This document shows, in pieces, positions 1-3,675 of a stretch of 5,114 nt of DNA. The DNA is from Deinococcales bacterium (GTDB lineage: Bacteria > Deinococcota > Deinococci > Deinococcales > Deinococcaceae): positions 1-5,114 of the forward strand of contig JACMOA010000134.1 in the NCBI GenBank assembly GCA_014378225.1, given 5' to 3'. The notes beneath the pieces are model-generated. The model was not told the origin of the DNA. It worked only from the letters and a program-made list of their open reading frames with translations, and did no database searches. The first letter of the stretch is position 1. The number at the start of each line of letters is the position of its first letter. Position numbers and translations under genes: made by a program.

Positions 1-123
1 CAATATCTCGACACCCAGACCCAGGCGTATCAAAAGCGCATCGCAACCGATAACAGCGCCACACCAGAAGTTGTGGAAGGGATTTCGCTCGAGGGTTTGA
101 CTCAGGGTTGGAATACTCAGTAG
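1..123 (+). CDS. C-terminal end of an unrecognised protein (partial, 5' end outside window)
   Basis: Frame 1 is open from the window edge to a TAG at 121-123 and gives 40 residues, ending in the motif SLEGLTQGWNTQ. The composition is ordinary for a soluble protein: charged and polar, with no membrane segment and no low complexity. It includes one in-frame CTCGAG at 88-93, read as Leu-Glu, as is usual in the other genes here. I do not recognise the family from so short a tail and assign no function. The gene converges on the znuB-like gene, whose stop lies 112 bases away. No convincing terminator is visible between them, only a weak CCC/GGG pairing before a TTTT at 143-146. Chance open reading over 40 codons is possible, so confidence is moderate. 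Confidence 0.55.
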   Translation, partial: QYLDTQTQAYQKRIATDNSATPEVVEGISLEGLTQGWNTQ

Positions 124-235
124 GTTTTCCCAGAGGGTTGGGTTTTAAGTTATCGGTTGTCAGTCATCGGTTGAGAAGATTCTAGGCTCGAGGTTGAATC
201 TGAAGCCAATCGAGAACCAAGAACCTAAAATCCAC
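124..235. other. Convergent intergenic spacer with heptad-like direct repeats
   Basis: This 112-base spacer separates two convergent gene ends. It contains ATCGGTTG at 152-159 and again at 166-173, a period of 14. It also has the near-perfect 7-base tandem GAACCAA/GAACCTA at 214-227 and one CTCGAG at 187-192. A weak inverted pair, AGATTC (178-183) and GAATCT (196-201), flanks that CTCGAG, but no T-tract follows on either strand, so I do not call a terminator. No ORF is supported. Confidence 0.6.
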
Positions 236-1051
236 CTACCCTCGAGCGCGACGACTCACCAGAGCGGCGGTTGCAAACATCGCCACCTGAGCCAGAATTA
301 GAGTGCTGCCAGACGGGACATCGAGCAGGAAAGACAGGGCTAAACCCATCACGCTCGAGAGGACTCCTAGGGTTACGCTCAGCACGGTCATACGAAATAA
401 GGTGGGACTGAGCAGACGGGCGGTAGCCGCCGGAAGAATCAAAAAAGCGTTAACCGGCAAGATACCCACCACTTTTACACTCACCACGACAGTCAATGCA
501 ATGAGGCTCGAGAGCAGATAATCCAGGTTTCGCACCGGAATACGGTCCGCTCGAGCGAGTTCTGAATCGAACGTAGCGTAAGCCAGTCGTCCCCAGGTGA
601 TGGGAATCAGAACCGCACATAGTAATAGAAGCGCACCCACCGCCCACAAATCTAGCGTGGACACCGCCAGAATGCTGCCGAATAAGTACGCAAAAGCATC
701 TACAGTGAAATCCTTTCGCAGCCCCAGAAATAGGATGCCTAGCGCAACCGACGTTGCATAAATAACGCCAATTGCGGTATCTCCCCCTAGCGCCGTTTTC
801 TCGCGTAGAAAGGTAATTCCCAGGCTCATCAGGACCGTGAAGGGCAGCGCCACCCACAGTGGAGTCCAGCCCAGCAGCAAGGCCAGCGCCACCCCGCCAA
901 ACGCCGCGTGCGCCAGACCATCACCCAGAAAAGATAAGCCACGCTGCACAATAAAAGTGCCAAAGTAACCGCATAGCGCCCCAATCATCAGGCCCGCAAA
1001 CAGGGCATTTCGCATAAAAGGAAACCCGAAGGACTCGAGGAGGTCATTCAT
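236..1051 (-). CDS. znuB: Metal (zinc/manganese-type) ABC transporter permease, ABC-3 family
   Basis: This is the membrane permease of an ABC importer for a divalent metal, most likely Zn2+ or Mn2+. It would pair with the ATPase encoded upstream. The 271-residue product has the usual length of the ABC-3 family (ZnuB/MntB/TroC) and is strongly hydrophobic. About eight or nine membrane segments can be outlined, near residues 15-35, 45-80 (two), 92-110, 118-150 (two), 176-215 (two), 220-243 and 247-266. The family signature region GDGLAHAAFGGVALALLLG is at 43-61, and the second conserved stretch VVGILPVNAFLILPAATARL is at 194-213. The ATG at 1051 is the first start after an in-frame stop near 1112. 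A weak AAGG lies 9 bases upstream of it. The gene follows znuC in the same direction but is separated by 222 bases. Sequence alone does not separate zinc from manganese specificity, so the symbol is by family resemblance. Confidence 0.9.
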   Translation of the reverse strand: MNDLLESFGFPFMRNALFAGLMIGALCGYFGTFIVQRGLSFLGDGLAHAAFGGVALALLLGWTPLWVALPFTVLMSLGITFLREKTALGGDTAIGVIYATSVALGILFLGLRKDFTVDAFAYLFGSILAVSTLDLWAVGALLLLCAVLIPITWGRLAYATFDSELARADRIPVRNLDYLLSSLIALTVVVSVKVVGILPVNAFLILPAATARLLSPTLFRMTVLSVTLGVLSSVMGLALSFLLDVPSGSTLILAQVAMFATAALVSRRARG

Positions 1052-1273
1052 GGGCGCTTGCCTTGCGGTTGCGCTCGAGAGTGAGAGGGTATGAGGCGGA
1101 CAGACCCACTAGGCGGCCCAGCCTGTGAGGGCGCGATGAATTGCGCGGTTGTAGTTGGGCCAAGATAGTGCTGTTCTGTCCAAGACGGTAGGAGCGTGGG
1201 AGAGCTTGTGAAAATAAGTGGCTCGAGCGCTCGAGAACGGACGTGTTGAAACTGAAAACTGAAAATCCGCCCC
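1052..1273. other. Unusually long gap between znuC and znuB
   Basis: The two transporter genes usually abut or overlap, but here 222 bases separate them. The gap holds a perfect 14-base palindrome CTCGAGCGCTCGAG (1222-1235), a further CTCGAG at 1074-1079, and tandem CTGAAAA copies at 1252-1258 and 1259-1265 just after the znuC stop. A minus-strand frame reading 101 codons (1044-1349) overlaps both genes. It has no recognisable domain and no plausible composition, so I do not call it. I see no clear promoter for znuB and no terminator that would uncouple it from znuC. Confidence 0.6.
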
Positions 1274-2065
1274 TCACAGCTTCACCCTGCTGAGCGCGGT
1301 GTGCGAGTGTCCACCGTGTCCATACGCTCTGGCTAAACAATCCTCGCACAGTACAGTTTCTGGATGTCCACAGCCAAACAGTGAACGGTTGAGCACCACC
1401 ACAAAGCTGGCGTGGTAGCGGGCTACGTCCCAGTCGTGGGTAATCATCACCAGGGTGGCCCCGCTCTCACTGCGGTAACGCTCGAGCAGGCTGTACAAAT
1501 CCTTCTCGCCCAGGGTGTCTATTCCGGTAGCGGGTTCGTCCAGCAAAATAAGTCTGGGTCTGCGGACGATGGCTCGAGCCAGATACACCCGCTGAAGTTG
1601 TCCTCCTGATAGCCGCCCTACGGCCTGATGGGCCAGATGCGCCGCCCCCACGCTCTCGAGGGCCGCCAGAGCCTGCTCACGCTGTCCGGCCCGCCAGAAT
1701 CCCGGCCAACTGCGCCGCACGCCCGTGAGTACCAACTCGAGCGCCATCGCCGGAAACGAGCGGTCAAAGGTTTTAATTTGCGGTACGTACCCAATATTTT
1801 CCGGTTGTGTTCCGGGTTTGCCGCCCAGCACTTTCACACTTCCGCTCGAGGGTGTGACTAGCCCCAGCAAAGTGCGAATCAGCGTGCTTTTGCCTGCACC
1901 GTTAGGACCCACCAGGGCCATGAACGCACCCTCGGGCAAGGAAAAACTGACCCCCTCGAGCGCGGTGAAGTCGCCAAAACGCACGCTTAATTCCTCCAGC
2001 TCGAGCGCAGGCGTTCGGTGTGAAAGGGTTTGGAATGTAGAAAGATGTGGAAAGGCAGAGCGCAT
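1274..2065 (-). CDS. znuC: Metal (zinc/manganese-type) ABC transporter ATP-binding protein with Cys/His-rich tail
   Basis: This is the cytoplasmic ATPase that would power the znuB-like permease. From the ATG at 2065 the product has 263 residues. Every ABC ATPase motif is present: Walker A GPNGAGKST (53-61), Q-loop VPQ (94-96), signature LSGGQ (152-156), Walker B LILLDEP (172-178) and the switch His in ITHD (208-211). The C-terminus carries CGH...CEDC (Cys232, His234, Cys240, Cys243) followed by GHGGHSH (249-255), a probable metal-binding tail. The start is uncertain. The ATG has no Shine-Dalgarno sequence, and about 20 residues precede the usual domain start. A TTG at 2086 would extend the protein by 7 residues. 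A GTG at 1984 has a good GGAGGA 7 bases upstream but would remove the first beta-strand, so I disfavour it. If the ATG is right, the transcript may be almost leaderless. No substrate-binding protein gene lies beside it. Confidence 0.9.
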   Translation of the reverse strand: MRSAFPHLSTFQTLSHRTPALELEELSVRFGDFTALEGVSFSLPEGAFMALVGPNGAGKSTLIRTLLGLVTPSSGSVKVLGGKPGTQPENIGYVPQIKTFDRSFPAMALELVLTGVRRSWPGFWRAGQREQALAALESVGAAHLAHQAVGRLSGGQLQRVYLARAIVRRPRLILLDEPATGIDTLGEKDLYSLLERYRSESGATLVMITHDWDVARYHASFVVVLNRSLFGCGHPETVLCEDCLARAYGHGGHSHTALSRVKL

Positions 2066-2068
2066 CAA

Positions 2069-2085
2069 ATGATAACAGCGTATCA
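2069..2085 (-). promoter_or_regulatory. Possible metal-responsive operator overlapping a candidate extended -10 of znuC
   Basis: Just upstream of the znuC ATG lies TGATAACAGCGTATCA (plus strand, 2070-2085), an inverted repeat with 5-base arms TGATA/TATCA and a 6-base spacer. On the minus strand the same bases read TGTTATCAT, which fits an extended -10 (TG, one base, then TATCAT at 2074-2069, five of six matches to TATAAT). No good -35 is visible. Fur-family repressors (Fur, Zur, Mur) often bind AT-rich TGATAAT/ATTATCA-type dyads. Overlap with the -10 would suit repression by metal excess, but the spacer differs from the textbook form. This is a hypothesis. Confidence 0.35.
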
Positions 2086-2311
2086 AAACTCTGTTGGCTC
2101 GAGCGGGCTTTGGGTTGCATTGCTTGAATCCTGTGCTCGAGGCGGCATTTTTACCATTTTCAGCTTTCTCTCTCAGACAGAACCCTTTGCTTCAGAACAT
2201 CTTTAAACTCTCTTAACCCCTTCTTGCAGCGAACATCCATCCCTCGAGCGTTGGTGAATAGGCTTGAATGAAGAGCGGGTGTTCCACTGCTTTTTCACAT
2301 CTCGAGATACT
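2086..2311. other. Divergent intergenic region between znuC and the lipoprotein gene
   Basis: This spacer must hold the start signals of two divergent genes. Four CTCGAG copies occur, at 2098, 2136, 2243 and 2301. For the plus-strand lipoprotein gene I tested TTGCAG (2224-2229) and other -35-like hexamers but found none with a matching -10 at 16-18 bases, so no promoter is called. No additional ORF is supported. A TTG-initiated extension of the lipoprotein from 2264 lacks a ribosome binding site and would bury the lipoprotein signal. Confidence 0.5.
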
Positions 2312-2317
2312 AAGGAG
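2312..2317 (+). promoter_or_regulatory. Shine-Dalgarno AAGGAG that fixes the lipoprotein start
   Basis: AAGGAG lies 6 bases before the ATG at 2324. It decides the start in favour of MKIATLP over the longer in-frame reading that begins with TTG at 2264. It is the clearest ribosome binding site in the window. Confidence 0.85.
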
Positions 2318-2323
2318 AATTTG

Positions 2324-3289
2324 ATGAAAATTGCCACTTTACCCCTGTTGACCCTGCTCACCCTGACTCTGGGAGCCTGCTCTGGACCTGTGGGTCCCGC
2401 CGGACCTGCTGGCCCACAAGGTCCACAGGGACCCCAGGGACCGCAAGGCCCCACCGGTCCACAGGGACCCCAGGGTTCCGAAGCCCCGCGTGGACGTCTC
2501 ATTTACGGCCTCAGCGGAAGCAACCAACTGGTGAGCTTTGGCAGTGACAACCCCTCTACCAGCCTCTCGAGCCGCAGTCTGAGCGGTTTGAGCGCACCTG
2601 AAACTCTGGTTGGGCTGGATTACGGACCTTCAGTGTCGGGAGCCGCACAGCAACTGTTTGCGGTGAGCAGTGCTAACCGTATTTATAGCTTGAACGCGGG
2701 TTCTGGAGTTTTGACCGCAGTGGGAACGGCAGCCTTCTCGCCCACGCTCAGTGTAACGGCCTTTGGACTGGATTTCAATCCATCCGCGAACCGGATTCGG
2801 GTTCACAGCAACAGCGGAAAGAACTTGCGCCTCAACCAGCTTACCGGAACGGTGGCAGACTTCAATAATAACCCTGCCGACGGCATTCAGGCCGATGCCG
2901 ACCTCAACTACATCGCTGGGGACCCCGGCACGGGACAGGTTCCTTCGCTGGTAGGAACCGCCTACACCAACAGCACCGGGGCAATCGCCGAGGGCGCAAC
3001 TGTGCCGACTACCACGCTGTACGCCATTGATTCCAAGCGCGATACCCTGGTGACGGTCAGCCCTCCCAATGACGGCGTAGTGACCACCAAAGGAAGCCTG
3101 AGCGTCAACACTGGGGACGATGTAGGTTTCGACATTCTCACCGTGGGCGGGGTGGACACCGCGTTTGCAACCCTGACCCCCGAGGGAACCAACTCCTCGA
3201 GCCTGTACACCCTGGACCTGAACACCGGAGTGGCTACCCTGAAGGGAAATCTGGGCCTAACCCTGCGCGGAATTGCAGTAGCACCCTAA
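2324..3289 (+). CDS. Lipoprotein with collagen-like stalk and DUF4394 domain
   Basis: This is a surface or periplasmic lipoprotein of 321 residues. Lys2 plus a hydrophobic run (4-18) ends in the lipobox LGAC, so Cys19 should be lipidated. Residue +2 is Ser, which under the classical +2 rule does not retain a protein in the inner membrane. Residues 21-50 are ten uninterrupted Gly-Pro-X triplets (X is mostly Gln, also Val, Ala and Thr), then GSE. This collagen-like stretch could form a short trimeric stalk. Residues 58-321 match the DUF4394 pattern: [14 protein letters not shown] near the start, [14 protein letters not shown] with NSGKNLRLN at 147-171, and [12 protein letters not shown] at 231-242. 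The YxLxxxxxxL-type repeats suggest a beta-propeller-like fold; the biochemical role of the family is unknown to me. A terminator follows 37 bases after the stop. CTCGAG is scarce in this gene, only 2 copies in 966 bases. The family call is from memory of the motif. Confidence 0.9.
   Translation: MKIATLPLLTLLTLTLGACSGPVGPAGPAGPQGPQGPQGPQGPTGPQGPQGSEAPRGRLIYGLSGSNQLVSFGSDNPSTSLSSRSLSGLSAPETLVGLDYGPSVSGAAQQLFAVSSANRIYSLNAGSGVLTAVGTAAFSPTLSVTAFGLDFNPSANRIRVHSNSGKNLRLNQLTGTVADFNNNPADGIQADADLNYIAGDPGTGQVPSLVGTAYTNSTGAIAEGATVPTTTLYAIDSKRDTLVTVSPPNDGVVTTKGSLSVNTGDDVGFDILTVGGVDTAFATLTPEGTNSSSLYTLDLNTGVATLKGNLGLTLRGIAVAP
2384..2482 (+). repeat. 9-base tandem repeats coding Gly-Pro-X collagen-like triplets
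   Basis: Eleven consecutive codon triplets start with Gly: ten GPX and a final GSE. At the DNA level the unit is roughly GGNCCNCAG and GC-rich, so copy number could change by slippage. Several neighbouring units are nearly identical (GGACCCCAG, GGACCGCAA, GGTCCACAG). The reverse strand also reads as GPX-like triplets because the unit is close to self-complementary. That reading is incidental. Confidence 0.9.
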
Positions 3290-3326
3290 AGAATCTCATC
3301 TTCTCCGTTCAACCCAAAACCCAAAA

Positions 3327-3356
3327 CCCCCTGCTCAAGTTGAGCAGAGGGTTTTT
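3327..3356 (+). terminator. Rho-independent terminator of the lipoprotein gene
   Basis: CTGCTCAA (3331-3338) and TTGAGCAG (3340-3347) form a perfect 8-base inverted repeat around one central base. The stem is extended by CCC (3328-3330) pairing with GGG (3349-3351) across a bulged A. A TTTTT run (3352-3356) follows. It lies 37 bases after the lipoprotein stop. Two AAAACCC tandem copies (3316-3329) lead into the left arm. Confidence 0.88.
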
Positions 3357-3411
3357 GTTATACATCTCGAGTGCGTAACTGTGGGCTGCCACATTACTGT
3401 CACACTTGGAC

Positions 3412-3441
3412 AAAAAAAACCGGGTCAGAAACCCGGTTTTT
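3412..3441 (-). terminator. Rho-independent terminator of tRNA-Ser
   Basis: AACCGGGT (3418-3425) pairs with ACCCGGTT (3431-3438) around the loop CAGAA, and further A/T pairs extend the stem. On the minus strand it is followed by eight U residues (plus-strand A-tract 3412-3419), immediately after the tRNA 3' end. The plus strand has a TTTTT at 3437-3441, so it might also stop transcripts reading through from the lipoprotein gene. Confidence 0.88.
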
Positions 3442-3443
3442 GT

Positions 3444-3531
3444 TGGCGGAGAGGATGAGATTCGAACTCACGATAGCTTGCACCATACACGCTTTCCAGG
3501 CGTGCTCCTTCAACCACTCGGACACCTCTCC
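3444..3531 (-). tRNA. tRNA-Ser (anticodon GGA)
   Basis: The minus strand reads as an 88-base class II tRNA. The acceptor stem is GGAGAGG (3531-3525) with CCTCTCC (3454-3448), then discriminator G (3447) and a genomically encoded CCA (3446-3444). The anticodon stem CACGC/GCGTG encloses loop CTGGAAA, with anticodon GGA at 3497-3495, which reads UCC and UCU serine codons. The D-arm holds TCCGAGTGGTTGAAGGA. A long variable arm (ATGG...CTAT pairing) and the T-arm GTGAG-TTCGAAT-CTCAT complete a typical tRNA-Ser. A promoter lies about 50 bases upstream and a terminator directly downstream, so it is a single-gene unit. No defect is visible. Confidence 0.97.
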
Positions 3532-3552
3532 ACATCTTTTGACAACTTTGCT

Positions 3553-3575
3553 CGAGCGCTCGCTTTGAGCGCTTG
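3553..3575 (-). other. Hairpin in the 5' leader of the tRNA-Ser transcript
   Basis: AGCGCTC (3555-3561) and GAGCGCT (3567-3573) are perfect complements around a 5-base loop. A G-T and a C-G pair can extend the stem outward. It lies between the predicted transcription start and the mature tRNA 5' end, is built partly from a CTCGAGCG copy (3551-3558), and has no U-tract. It may simply be a by-product of the palindrome or may influence 5' processing. Confidence 0.45.
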
Positions 3576-3588
3576 CTCAGCGCAGAGG

Positions 3589-3617
3589 AGTTTAGCCTAA
3601 AGTAGGACTTTTATCAA
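3589..3617 (-). promoter_or_regulatory. Sigma-70-type promoter for tRNA-Ser
   Basis: On the minus strand TTGATA (3617-3612) and TAAACT (3594-3589) are separated by exactly 17 bases. They match TTGACA and TATAAT at 5 and 4 of 6 positions. Transcription would start near 3582, about 50 bases before the tRNA 5' end. It lies between the kinase gene stop and the tRNA in the same direction, as expected for a separately transcribed tRNA. Confidence 0.75.
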
Positions 3618-3621
3618 GTGC

Positions 3622-3666
3622 GGCGCTCGAGGTCTCGAGGTAAACCTGTTATTGCACTCGAGCGCC
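3622..3666. repeat. CTCGAG-based inverted repeat with internal tandem copies
   Basis: GGCGCTCGAG (3622-3631) and CTCGAGCGCC (3657-3666) are perfect 10-base inverted arms around a 25-base loop. Inside, CTCGAGGT occurs twice in direct tandem (3626-3633 and 3634-3641). The structure lies between the kinase gene stop (3676) and the tRNA promoter. No T-tract follows, so an intrinsic terminator is not supported, although a stem could form in RNA. Confidence 0.6.
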
Positions 3667-3675
3667 CCCTCAACC

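Noticed and set aside
124..150. Possible terminator after the leftmost gene
   Set aside because: Only a 3-base CCC/GGG pairing precedes the TTTT at 143-146, too weak to call.
1044..1349. A 101-codon minus-strand frame between znuC and znuB
   Set aside because: It overlaps both genes, has no recognisable motif, and its composition looks like translated non-coding DNA.
2187..2311. Promoter candidates for the lipoprotein gene
   Set aside because: TTGCTT, TTGCAG and TTGAAT hexamers were considered as -35 elements, but none has a -10 at suitable spacing. GATACT at 2306-2311 would start transcription after the ribosome binding site.
2264..2323. A 20-residue N-terminal extension of the lipoprotein from a TTG
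   Set aside because: There is no ribosome binding site for it, and it would place charged residues before a clean lipoprotein signal that has its own AAGGAG and ATG.
2203..2502. Minus-strand frame with Gly-Pro-X repeats opposite the collagen stretch
   Set aside because: The near self-complementary 9-base unit makes both strands read as GPX. Only the plus strand has a ribosome binding site, a signal peptide and a recognisable downstream domain.
3371..3600. Two plus-strand open frames of about 65 codons across the tRNA
   Set aside because: They are antisense to tRNA-Ser(GGA) and its terminator. Peptides like MRFELTIAC are the familiar false translation of the tRNA complement.
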